Shown: positions 10,685 to 21,151 of the stretch, piece by piece
Position numbering within the stretch: position 1 is the first letter of the stretch
Layout: each line of letters starts with the position of its first letter
NCBI GenBank assembly: GCA_014529385.2
Contig: CM043954.1
Span: 95,683,247-95,747,246 of the forward strand
Length of the DNA stretch: 64,000 bases
Direction: 5' to 3'
DNA from: Adiantum capillus-veneris
Lineage: Eukaryota; Streptophyta; Polypodiopsida; Polypodiales; Pteridaceae
The notes under the pieces: generated by a model
Told to the model about the DNA's origin: nothing
Database searches by the model: none
The model's input: only the letters and a program-made list of their open reading frames with translations
Made by a program: the position numbers and the translations under genes

Positions 10685-11969
10685 CACGCTTGTCACAACT
10701 ATCTTCATACTTATGTTTAGGAAACCAGCCTTACTCAAGTGTATGCTCTAGTCCTGTTAATTAGTCTACTCGGTATGCTAACTGGCTTACTCAGGCCCTA
10801 ATCCAACATAGAGTATAAGGTTTGCAAACTAGCATATTGTATGCTAACTAGAATACCAAGTATGCTAATTAGAATACTGGGTATGCTAACTACCATACAA
10901 GGTATGATAATTAGCATACAGTTAGCATACCCATATGCTAATTAGTGTACAATTAGCATACTAGGTATGCTAAATATCAGGTATGCTAAATAGCTTGTCA
11001 CAACTATCTTCATAGTTATGTTCAAGAAACCAACCTTACTCAAGTGTATGCTTTAGTTGTGCTAATTAGCATATTGGGTATGCTAGCTAGCTTACTGAGA
11101 CCCTAAGCCAACATATAATATAAGGTTTACAAACTAGCATAATGTATGCTAACTAGCATACTAGATATGCTAATTAGAATACTGGGTATGCTAACTAGCA
11201 TACTTTTTATGTTGGCATAATAGCATATTGTATGCTAACTACCATACCAGGTATGCGAATTAGCATACACTTAGCATACTGGGTATGCCAATTAGCAGGT
11301 ATGCTAAATAGCATGTCTGTTGTGCTAGCTAGCTTCCTCAGACCCTAAGAAAGCACAAAATATAAGGTTTGCAAACTAGCATACCAGGTATGCTAATAAG
11401 AATACCAGTATGCTAACTAGGATACTCAGTATTCTTATTAGCACAAAACATAAGGTTTTCAATCTAGCATAATGTATGCTAACTAGCATACCAGGTATGC
11501 TAATAATAATAATGGGTATGTTATATTGGGTATGCTAAACAACAGGTATACTAAATAGCATACCTGTTGTTCTAGTTAGCTTCCTCAGACCCTAAGCAAG
11601 CACATATTAGGAGTTTTTTCAAACTAGTATACTGTATGCTAACTATCATACGAGGTATGCTAATAAGAATATTGGCTATGCTAACTAGCATACCAAGTAT
11701 GCTAATAAGAATACTGGGTATGCTAACTAGCATACTTTTTATGTTGGCTAGCTTACTCAAGTGTATGCTCTAGTTGTGCGAATAAGCTACGTATGCTAAC
11801 TAGCATACATACTATGCTAACTAGCTTACTCAGACCCTAAGAAAGCACAAAAGATAATATTTTCAAACTAGCATATTGTATGCTAACTAGCATACCAGTT
11901 ATGCTGAAAAGAATATTGGGTATGCTTACTAGCATACTTTTTATGTTGGCCAGCTTACTCAAGTGTATG
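10685..11969. repeat. TATGCTAA/TTAGCATA array with ~245-bp higher-order unit
   Basis: Dozens of copies of TATGCTAACTAGCATA and its complement, in both orientations. A larger unit marked by CTTACTCAGACCCTAAG...AAACTAGCATA recurs near 10,790, 11,090, 11,333, 11,580 and 11,825, so the period is about 300 once and about 245 afterwards. The array continues at 13,562 after an inserted LTR. Its position beside a CACTA transposase suggests CACTA subterminal repeats, but a satellite is possible. ORFs in it (for example 11,572-11,760 minus) are translations of the repeat. Confidence 0.9.
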
Positions 11970-11974
11970 CCAGC
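11970..11974. repeat. Target-site duplication, left copy (CCAGC)
   Basis: CCAGC directly before the TG of the solo LTR; the same five bases follow the LTR at 13,557-13,561. Confidence 0.8.
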
Positions 11975-13556
11975 TGTAACATTTAATGGCCTAATAACTT
12001 ATGTGTAGCGGAAATTAGCATGAACATAGTGGGCATTTCATTAGAATAGATTCCTAATGAGAATTACAAGAGTGCTTGGGTGGAGAGAGCAACAAAAAGC
12101 ATAACACCTAGTTAGATAGCATCGACAATACTTTCAAAAAAGAGAGCAATTAAGCTGCTGACAATAGTTGAGGACCAGATTTTCATGGAGCCGGTCCCCC
12201 CTCCAAAAGGCTTTGTATTATGGTTTCTCCCATCAAGAGAGACATTGTACAATACAATTCTTTGCGTTCCTTCAAGACTAGCTAGTGCAATGAATATGGA
12301 AACTTCATGCACTAAGCAAAACACTTAACAAACACAACTTGAATTAACCTCGTTCTCAGACCCAAGACCTCACACACCTTCGAAGATGGTGAGAGCTAGC
12401 ATGGTAAGAGAGTAGATTGATCAGAGGAAGAAGGAGTATCTTACGAGAAAGATGTACATCTCCTCACACAATCACTCATATGTAGCATAGCTTAGCTTGG
12501 TAGAGGAGATGAGCATGCATTGAAGCTTGGCTCTTGGTTGGATTTGCATCCACATGCCAAGAGAGTGTTGATGTAGGCTTCTATCTCACAAGCTTGGAGT
12601 AGGTGATGAGTTCTCCATTAAAGCTTGGGAAGAGATAGTCTTCTCTTTCTTCACACATGAGCTTGTGTGAGTCTGTGTGTGATAATGCCTTGCAAAAATC
12701 AGCCCCCTCTCTCGCTTGGGCGAGCCCTCTTGCTAAATGCTCTTCCTGAAGCCTCATTGGCCCTCCCCAAGTCAAGCCAATTACATTTAAGCAGCATAAG
12801 TGATAGCCTTCTGACATGTGTCCCCCTTTCCCCTTTTGTGAGAGCTTTAGGTAATTAAATAATTAAACTAAACTCTCATTGGACCCCTTTGCCTCTTGGC
12901 CAATAGGAATCAGGCAAGCCATGGGGCTCCTGAATGCTCATTGGACCCCTTGGGAGACTGCCCAATAGTCTTCTAGGAGACTTAATTCTCATTGGTTTCT
13001 TTTATTAAATGTTTTATAATTAATTAAACTAGATTTACTCTAGCTTAATTTTCATTGGTCCACTTCAAGGGTCATCCAATAGAAATTGGGCACACCTTGT
13101 GGGCATCTGGCCTAGGGAGCTGACATGTGTCCCTCATTCCCTTTGTGTAAAGGGAGCATGTGTATGTGTGTTTGTGTGGATTTCTCTCTCATCCCCTACC
13201 TTTAGGGATCGCCCCCTCCCATGTAGGGATGTGCAAAGACTTTTAGGGCACACACAAAGCATCCAATTTTCCCTAGGGTTGACCTTTGGACACAACCTTT
13301 GAATTTTGGAACCTTAGCATTTTGGAAGTCTTAATGGGCTGAACCTTAGGGTCTTTTTAGCCCATTGTTGCACATGGATCTTTTGCAGATGGCCCCCCCT
13401 TTGGATCCCTATTTTCCCTCCTTTGGATCTCTACTGTGGCCGGTCTGCTAGCTTAACCAATATTCTAGCTTTTTCTCCCCTGGCCTTCCCCACATTAAAT
13501 GATCAGTTTAATATGATAAAATCATTTAGGAGAATTAGATATTGATTATTATGACA
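11975..13556. mobile_element. Solo LTR, 1,582 bp
   Basis: Starts TGTAACA, ends ATGACA and is flanked by identical CCAGC. Removing it and one CCAGC restores the surrounding repeat (CCAGC then TAGCTTACTC). No internal region, primer site or coding sequence is seen, which fits a solo LTR left by recombination between two LTRs. The interior has repeated CATTGG/CCAAT words at 12,750-13,090. Orientation is undetermined. Confidence 0.75.
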
Positions 13557-13561
13557 CCAGC
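13557..13561. repeat. Target-site duplication, right copy (CCAGC)
   Basis: Matches the five bases at 11,970-11,974. Confidence 0.8.
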
Positions 13562-13720
13562 TAGCTTACTCACACCCTTAGCCATCATAGCGTATGCTAG
13601 TTAGCATTGCTAAATAGAATTGTTGGTATGCTAGCTAGCATACTAGGTATGCTAAATAGCATACAGTTAGCATAGTTGGTATGCTAGGTAGCATACCCAC
13701 CCACTATGCTATCCAGCACA
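13562..13720. repeat. Continuation of the TATGCTAA/TTAGCATA array
   Basis: Same words as at 10,685-11,969, including TAGCTTACTCACACCC, resumed directly after the solo LTR. It fades by about 13,720. Confidence 0.85.
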
Positions 13721-13775
13721 TAACAAACCCGTTTTGGTCACAAAAGAATATTAGAGCACAAAAGTTGGTTCTTAA

Positions 13776-13995
13776 TGTTGGAATTAGGGTTGCAGGGAAA
13801 TGCACACAGCTTGGAGAAGATGAAGGAAGCTCGAGGCACACAATAGAGAGTGTGTTACTTAGTGTGTAATGGAAAGATAGATAGCCCTAGAATGAATGGG
13901 TGTATATATAATGCACCCAAAAAACCTCCGAAAGAGGGAAAAAAATGCCCCGACGGTCGTAAGTGTGTTCACACACATCACTACCACATGCACAT
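13776..13995 (-). mobile_element. Copia LTR (3' LTR of the minus-strand copia remnant)
   Basis: Reverse complement of the LTR at 2,933-3,150, with scattered substitutions. On the minus strand it ends CCCTAATTCCAACA, keeping the terminal CA. It lies just downstream of the copia RNase H stop codon, as expected of a 3' LTR. Confidence 0.7.
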
Positions 13996-14029
13996 GAGTA
14001 AAGGGAAGTGCCATGCCTTGAGTACATGA

Positions 14030-15302
14030 TCAGTCCACAAAGGGGAGTAAGCCCAAAGTTTTGTGAAAAGCTTCGAACTTCTCATGAGACAATGCCTTTG
14101 TGCAAAGATCTACAAGGTTGTCCTGCATTGGCACATGATCCAAGCTGATCTCTCCTACTGAGATCCTCTCCCTGACATAGTGGTAATGCACCTTAATGTG
14201 CTTTGTGCGAGTATGAAAAACTCGGTTCCTTGCAACCTCCAATGCACTCTAACTGCCAGTGTAGATAGTGTTGGCAGTGTCGTGTCCAACACCCAAATCA
14301 GCCATAAGGCGTCTGAGACATACACAATCTACCGTAGCTATGAAGACTGTCTTGTACTCAGCCTCACAACTAGAAGTGGCCACAGTAGGTTGCTTCTTGC
14401 TCAACCATGATATACATGAAATGCCAAGCATGAAACAAAAACCATTTGTGGACACTCACGTGTCAAAACAACCAGCCCAAATTGAGTTCAAAAGAGCATG
14501 TAAGTCTGGCAGCGATTATCCCCCCTTGGGATAAAACAAGCCAAGATGTAAAGTGCCACTCAAGTATCAAAAAATCTTCTTAACAGCCTGCCAATACTTA
14601 GACCCTAGGCTATGCATAAATCTGATGACCTGTGAGACTACAAAATGAATATCCGGCCTCATGTTACATACATAAATGAGGCATCCAACAGTAGTTTGGT
14701 AAAGAATAACATCTGGAGGATCACCAGCATCATGAAGACTCAACAAACCTGTTTCTATGGGAGTGGCAATAGGTTTGCAATCCTCAAGTCCAAACTTACA
14801 TAGCAATGTCTCTATGAAAATTTCCTAACACAAGGCAATACCACCATCACACTGCTTAAATTGTATACCCAAGTAATGATGCAACCACCCCAAATCTTTC
14901 ATCTTGAAAGTAGCATTCAAATCAGCCTTAGATTCAGCAATATGTCTCTCATTTGGTCTAGTGATCAACAAATCATATACGTAAAGAACCATAATGAGAA
15001 TTACGTCACCCTCACGCTTTACATACAATGTGCTTTCTGTTGGATTGTTACAAAATCCTCGTTTGACCAAATGATTGTCAGCCTTCTCATACCAAGCACG
15101 AGGAGATTGCTTCAACCCATAAAAAGCTTTGTTACATTTGGACACCTTATCCTCTAGTCCTTTCTTGACAAAACCGCAAGGCTGCGTTACATAAACTTCC
15201 TCAAATATGTCACTATTCAAGATAGCAGTAACAATGTCTTTGATGTACATCCCAACCAAAATGTGCTGCCAATGTACATAGAAAACTCACAGTAGTCATA
15301 CC
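14030..15302 (-). pseudogene. Copia reverse transcriptase-RNase H remnant
   Basis: The polymerase reads through AFYGLKQSPRAWYEKADNHL (in 15,259-14,825). The catalytic YVDD motif is mutated to YVYD (VLYVYDLLITRP). After a frame change come the connection part (IATPIETGLLSLHDAGDPPD, 14,806-14,567) and the RNase H region (ISWLSKKQPTVATSSCEAEY, 14,455-14,249). The terminal block with KALSHEKFEAFHKTLG and a stop ends at 14,030. Copia homology continues to about 15,302 and stops where the CACTA fragment begins. Gag, protease and integrase are missing. Confidence 0.8.
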
Positions 15303-16597
15303 TCAATGCACATTTTTAAGAATGTGGGGGAGATCCTATGGAAGATCATCACTAGAAAAAGGGAGAGCAAGGCCCAAAGAGATGACCTACAGGAGGCTGT
15401 GGGTCAAAGCCCGAGATGTGGACTCAACTTAAACCCAATGGAAATTTTTCTACACCAAAAGGTCCATGGGTTTTGAGTCGTGCAAAGGAGCAAAAGTGAA
15501 GGAGACAATATCTTCATTCAAGACTCCCACTAGGTGCATGCGATGTTTGAAAATGGCTATTACTAGAGATCTTAGTGGTCTTTAGTCCCACGATTGGCAC
15601 AAAATTTTACAATTTATCTTATCAATTGCCATAAAGGATTATCTAATAGGTGACATTAGAAGAAAAAAGTTATAAAATCAGTGAGTTGGTATGTTGGATC
15701 GGTCAAAAAAAATAAGAAAAGCAAACATGGATACAGCTCGCTTAGATGCTATTGAAGTAGTGTGTATGGTGGAGAAGTACTTCCCAACAAACATTCTTAC
15801 TATCCAAATGCATCTACTTGTGCATGTGGTCAATTTAGTTGCAATTGCTGGGGTAGTCCATAAATAGGTGGATGTTCTTCTTGGAGCATTAGGGAAAATT
15901 TGGACTCACAAAGGGGCCTTATAAGGAGTTTGACTTCCTCTCTCATGTCCAAAACGGACGTGCGGCAATTTTTTTGCAAATCAACTCTAAACTTGGCGGA
16001 GATTTGACAGTTAGAATCTACTCTTCAATCTCTTTCTATTGATATATAGCACGCCATGAGATTCCTCATATTTTGAAAGATTCTATTTTTTATTCTCTTG
16101 TGATGTGACAACTCCGTCTAGAATCTAGAGAATCAAAAATATAATCTTTCAAAATATGAGGAATCTCGTGGTGTGTTATATATCATTAGAAAGATCTTGA
16201 AGAGGAGATTCTAACTGCCAAATCTCCGCCAAGTTTAGAGTTGATTTGCAAAAAATTTATCGCACGCCCATTTTGGACATGAGAGAGGAAGTCAAACTCC
16301 TTATAAGGCCCCTTTGTGAGTCCAAATTTTCCCTAATGAGATTCATGAAGACTTTAAAGGGTTTTGTTCATCAAAGGGCTCGCCCCGAGGGTAGCATGGC
16401 TGAAGGATGTCTTGTGCAAGATTCTCTTGTTCCCATCATTGAACTTTTGGGCTCAATTGATCCAAAGATTCCCCAAATGTGCACTACTAAGGTCAACGTC
16501 AAGGTGACAAGGGACAAGCGGAAGGGACAAGGCATCATTAGGAAGATAGATATCACAATGCGAGAAAAGGTTATAAGATTTTGTCTTCTCAACTCAG
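15303..16597 (+). pseudogene. CACTA tnp2 transposase, C-terminal piece (copy 2)
   Basis: Nucleotide similarity to 32,232-33,075 begins at AATGCACATTTTTAAG and continues through the DUF4218-type region. That region reads RARPEGSMAEG after the foldback insertion and ends near CTCAACTCAG (16,597). Several stops and frameshifts are present. The left end corresponds, with only about 8 bp unaccounted for, to the point where the minus-strand piece ends at 8,779. The foldback element at 15,887-16,338 interrupts it. Confidence 0.8.
15887..16338. mobile_element. 452-bp foldback element, copy B
   Basis: Arms 15,887-16,097 and 16,128-16,338 (211 bp each), loop 30 bp identical to copy A. It interrupts the tnp2 C-terminal region. 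Comparing the flanks with the uninterrupted gene near 32,815 shows TTGGAG directly joined to AGATT, so no target duplication is apparent. Confidence 0.85.
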
Positions 16598-16850
16598 AAG
16601 CTTGGATCTCAAATGAATCTAGAATTCCAATCGTATTAGGGAGACAAAGAATTTGTACAGTCTATGGATAGTCAAACCCATTCGCTAAGAACACTACCGT
16701 CCTATACGAGAGAGAACGAGGCCAAACATGTGAACTATGGTGGGAAAATGCATAGAGAAATTTGAGGTAAACAACCCAATGATACAAATCAAGGAAGAGA
16801 TCAGAGAACTTGAAATGCCTCAAACACTATGCCAGTGCCATTAAACAAGG
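16598..16850 (+). other. Junction between CACTA and retrotransposon remnants
   Basis: No recognised feature; tnp2 similarity ends near 16,597. The leading sequence of the next polyprotein remnant may start here. Confidence 0.3.
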
Positions 16851-17282
16851 TAGGCGAGTATTGTGAAGGTGAGGATGGAAACACAACCATCCCTATGGAG
16901 CTCCAAAGTGTCACCACCATGGAAATTGTAGATAGTGAGGCTGGTGTTGCCATCATAACAAAACAGTGTTTCTAAACAATGGGAAAAACCATCATTGAGA
17001 GCCACACAAATGAAATTGTAGCTAGCTAGCACCGATGGATATATGGAGAAACCCCTAGGTATCCTAGAGAAGGTATTCCTCTCTTCTTGCAACATTGAGT
17101 ATGAGCATACTTTTGCTATTGTTGACTTCAGCAAGAAGAACAATGACAACATAATATTGGGAAGAAAATTTATGCGACAACTAAAAATGGTCCAAGATTG
17201 GGGTTATGACCATATATACCTTAGACACATGGAAACCACTACGAGAATAAATCTTAAGGACCATAATTATACAAGGACATGA
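16850..17282 (+). pseudogene. Retroviral-type aspartic protease remnant (LTR retrotransposon)
   Basis: An active-site-like segment reads VDSEAGVAI near 16,932-16,958, where a working enzyme has D-S/T-G-A. After frame changes the C-terminal part is clear at 17,043-17,282: EYEHTFAIVDF, then DNIILGRKFMRQLKMVQDWG, then YIYLRH-like and ARINLKDH-like words. This arrangement is typical of gag-protease polyproteins of plant gypsy-like elements. Stops lie at about 16,976 and 17,027. The neighbouring polymerase is not found. Confidence 0.55.
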
Positions 17283-17344
17283 ACTGAACCCCTGTAGAAG
17301 AGTCTGATTCCACTAAGATACCAGGATGATGACTTCAATCATGG

Positions 17345-19090
17345 TTGGGTAAGCCTAAGAAACTTTGTATGTGTGGAGCTTTGCAATGCAGAAGCTTAAA
17401 GCAAGAGGGATGTATCCTAGAAAGGGTGATTGAAGATAAGAACTATATCCCACAATCATTTCCTGAAGAAGCATTAAAAACACTAGAATGGGAACACATC
17501 TTGACTACTCTGGAAGTGTGCACCGTGGCTGATGGTCCAACAACAAATTTTTGTGATAAAGATGGCTTTGATGTCTTCTTTATTTTGCAGTGAGTATGAA
17601 CCAAGAAAACAAACAGAACCAGGCATCAACAAGTTCCCGAAATGAAGAGCAAAAAAAGGAATGTCGTGAATCAAAAGAAGAATAAGAAGATGCGTTCTAT
17701 GACTCTGTAGAACACTTGGAGCTTTAAGAAGATGCCAACAATAGAAATTAGGACAACCCAATAGGTGACAATAATGACACTTTAACTAATGCACGGTTTT
17801 ATGATTGTCTAGATCCATGTCCCAGGAACCAATGCCATTGCTGCAAGAATAAATTGCATTAGAAGTGGATTCCAAAATCCTCGGTGGTGATGCAACCACA
17901 ACAAGAATCCTCATACGTGGCTCCTATACAAGAAGAAAAGACTTAGCTAAGAAGAAGATGACCATGCAAATGAGCTAACAATGGGCTAATCAATTGGCTA
18001 GAAAACTCCTTCCAGAAACTGCAATCTAAGAGAAAACAAATATTAACTTTCCATAACCAGCCAAACCACCAATGGAAAGCGTTGGATATCAACCTTGCTG
18101 AGGATAGTGGTGACAATGATAATTCTTATGACATCCCCTACCATGAACTATCACTAGCAGCTTCTGTAACAACCATGGAAGGCTAAAAGCAAAGAACAAC
18201 AAGTCAGAGCCAAAAAGTTGGAAAAATTTGGATACCAAAGAGCCAATTCAACCAAAAGCATGTATGTATCAAGAAGATAAAGATCTTTGATGAAAAGTCA
18301 CAAGATTCAATACTCAAAGGAAAACAATAGAAGTATGCAAGAACGGCTAAGAAAACATCAAAGCTGCAAGCTTTCATAACTCAGATTTGGGCCCCAAAGA
18401 AGTTGATTCAAGAACAAAGAGGTCAAGAGTTTATTTGGATTCCAAAATGGCTAAATTATCAACTCCCAAAATTTGAATCCCGTCCCCAACCAGGCGTACA
18501 AGGGCTGGAGCAAGGACTACTGCTGACTCACACAAAGACAAGGTGGATCCCAAAGAAGTCTCTTCAAACACAAACAAAGCAGGGACAAGTATGGGTTCCC
18601 AAATGAGCATCATGAACAAAACAACCAGTAATCACAAATAAGTGGGTCCCAAAGAAAACCACTAAAACTATTGGCATCGCCGCATGAATTCTTTCAATTC
18701 CTTCTATGGTTATAGTACAATTTGAAGAGAGAAAGTTGCTCACTTCACCAAATTATGCATGATGCACAAGGCTTACGGATCAAGAGATAAAGTAAATGCA
18801 CAAAAAAGCTCAGAAGCAAAATAACTAGAGGCAACCAAAGAGGAAGTCCAAATCTCAAACAAGTAAGCGAAAAACTTTGAGACAAAGTGGATTTTACAAA
18901 TGTGTATGGGTTCCAAAGAACGCGATCCCATCACAGAAAAGTCAAGAATACATATGAATACCAAAGGTCAAGCCATAACCCACTGTTGAGGAACAGTGCC
19001 AAATATGACAACCAACAACAAGGCTAAAATGGATCCCAAAGAATCATGAAACAGATAAGTAAGCCTTCAAAAAATCTCTACAACCTTCAA
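17345..19090 (+). pseudogene. Decayed ORF with repeated W-[IV]-P-K motifs
   Basis: An open segment at 17,345-17,593 (82 residues, unrecognised) is followed by a Cys-rich patch near 17,815-17,850. Then TGG-AT/GT-CC-AAA (W-I/V-P-K) recurs near 17,864, 18,230, 18,386, 18,432, 18,541, 18,590, 18,641, 18,902, 18,953 (W changed to stop) and 19,027, in Lys/Gln/Ser-rich context. Readable pieces include TRWIPKKSLQTQTKQGQVWV. Spacing is irregular and stops are frequent. It follows the protease remnant and may be its downstream region. W-V-P-K words also occur in some plant retrotransposon polyproteins, so a mobile-element origin is likely; function unknown. Confidence 0.45.
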
Positions 19091-19808
19091 TCAAGAAAAT
19101 GGCACAAGAGCTTCAAAGACCATTACATTGCTTAGAATACGAAGCCTTGCCAGCAAATGCTTATAAGAAAATGCTAATAAGCAAATTTCTTATACCCAAA
19201 TCTTGTACAACATAAATTTTTTCCATGCATCGACTGTGTATGCATAATAAGGCTACATTACAAGGTTTGCATTGACATAATTTTCAAATTGCCCAAGCAC
19301 AACACATACCCTTGATGATACCATGTTGTCTAGGAGGACTCCAAATAGGCAAGAGAGACGCATTCTAAATGTGGACCTAACATTATGAATATTAGAGGGA
19401 AATGTTTTGTGAGCTGCATTGAATTTTTTCTATGGATTGTAATAATTTTTGACAAAACTCAGAGTATATGCCCTCATAATAGGCTTATAGGAGGAGTACG
19501 GGGACAAAATCCATATATGAGCCCCTAGGGACATGTGTACAATGTAAATAGAGTTTAGAATTCTATTTGAATGATTTTCCTTTTTGTTGAGTTGATTTTT
19601 TGTTTTATTTAGTTCTTTTTTGAGATTATCTTAAGAAAACATGGAAAAAAATAAAAAATAAAAAATCCATAATCCAGATGTAGAAAAGACTGTTGAGCAG
19701 CCCAAAGAGAAGAAGGTATAGGAAAATGATGAAACTTCACAAGGTATGTCTCAAAAGCCATATGCACAAGGCTATAATGTCAGAGGTAAGAAAAGAATGC
19801 TGAATAGA
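19091..19808. other. AT-rich stretch without a recognised gene
   Basis: No coding signal, LTR border or structured repeat seen. It ends at the CACTA terminus at 19,809. Confidence 0.4.
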
Positions 19809-20190
19809 CACTACAAGAGGTCACTTGAATTCCGGCGCCACATTATCGGCGTCACTGGCGGGTGTCGGTATATGTGTGTGTATTTATGGAGGAAGCTAAG
19901 TTTTTTTTTTTAATTTCATTTTCAAATTTCCGACGCCTCTTTTGGCACCGTATTCCGACTGCAACGCGAATGCGTATTCCGACACCCCTTCCGATGATTG
20001 TACCGACGACTGTACTGATAGTTGTACCGTTGGTACCTGAAAAAACCAAAATCACGGGCTTTCTCTGTGCATTTCTCTTAATTCTTGCACCACATCTCAA
20101 GCTCTTCTCTTCACCATCTCTCACAGATCTGCTGCGATACACGCCGTCGGAGGTGCTAATCTTGCTTGTGGGTTAGCGCATAACACTAAG

Positions 20191-20266
20191 GTAAGATTGT
20201 TTTCATGTTTACTTTTAGATTTAGGGTTTAGGGTTTAACTTTGTGTTTGTGTGTGCGTTTTTACAG
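20191..20266 (+). other. Possible 5' leader intron of the CACTA gene
   Basis: AAGGTAAGAT donor and TTTTTACAG acceptor enclose a T-rich 76-bp stretch. The interior contains TTTAGGGTTTAGGGTTTA, the plant telomere word. The splice assignment is by motif only. Confidence 0.25.
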
Positions 20267-20532
20267 GTTCCAGGACTTTTACAACAACTTTCAGTGCTCA
20301 AATAGGACGAATGTGAGTGCTCAAACCTTTAAATGCATATTAAGTTTATTTAAATTACTTTGTATATTAAGAAAAGAAAATCATGCTTTAAACTTTGAAT
20401 GCTTTAAAAGAAATTAGGATTTGTTATGTGAAATTTCATTTTAAATTATGAAAAAAATTTGTTTAAGTTTATGAAAAAATCTTGTTTTGAAGAAATTTTT
20501 TATTGAATTATGTCGTTTTTCAAATTATGTAG

Positions 20533-20868
20533 TTGATGGGGTTTATGTTCTAGGTCAAGTTTAGGTTATAAGCTAAGTTAGATTAGGTTAGGTTACGTTA
20601 AGTTAAGCTACGCTATTATGTTAGGTTATACGTTAGGTTAGGTTAGGTTATCTTATATGTTACGTTAGATTAATTTTAGCTACATTAGGTTAAGTTATAT
20701 TAGGTTAGATTAGGTTAGGTTAGGTTAAGCTATGTTAAGTTAAGTTAGGTTATCTTATATGTTAGGTTAGGTTAAGTTAATATACGTTAGGTTTAGTTAC
20801 GTTAGGTTATGTTAGGTTAGGTTAGGTGAAGCTACACTAGGTTATATTAGGTTAAGCTATGTTAGACA
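20533..20868. repeat. TTAGG-rich array (left)
   Basis: Runs of TTAGG pentamers (GGTTAGGTTAGGTTA) mixed with variants TTACG, TTAAG and TTATG over about 330 bp. The same word recurs at 29,276-30,070 on the far side of the palindrome block. Confidence 0.85.
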
Positions 20869-20869
20869 A

Positions 20870-21150
20870 TACGGCAAGCTATAGAGCTTACCCACATCGC
20901 ATATTAAAAACAACACAATGGCGATCCATTCATCAATACGGCAAGCCATAAAGCTTACCCACCACACATATGCATTGTAGGCAAGCTGTATGGCTCTCCG
21001 TATTGCCAATGGCGCAATTGTGTTGTTTATATGTCCACGAGCGGTTTTCAAGTCCTAAAATATCACCATGGCGAACCGTTTGGCAATACATCAAGCCATA
21101 GATCTTGCTCACAATGCATATGCATTGTGGGCAAGCTTTATGGCTTGCAG
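20870..21150. repeat. Tandem palindromes, left part
   Basis: Near-palindromic units centred on GCATATGC, reading GGCAAGCCATAGAGCTTGCC outward to the complementary arm. Centres are at about 20,969 and 21,120; a truncated unit ends near 20,903. The gypsy element at 21,152 splits the last unit. Confidence 0.85.
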
Positions 21151-21151
21151 T

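Noticed and set aside
10685..11969. CRISPR-like array
   Set aside because: Repeats are not separated by unique spacers, occur in both orientations, and the DNA is plant nuclear.
20216..20238. TTTAGGG telomere words
   Set aside because: Only two to three units inside a probable intron; too short to be an interstitial telomere.
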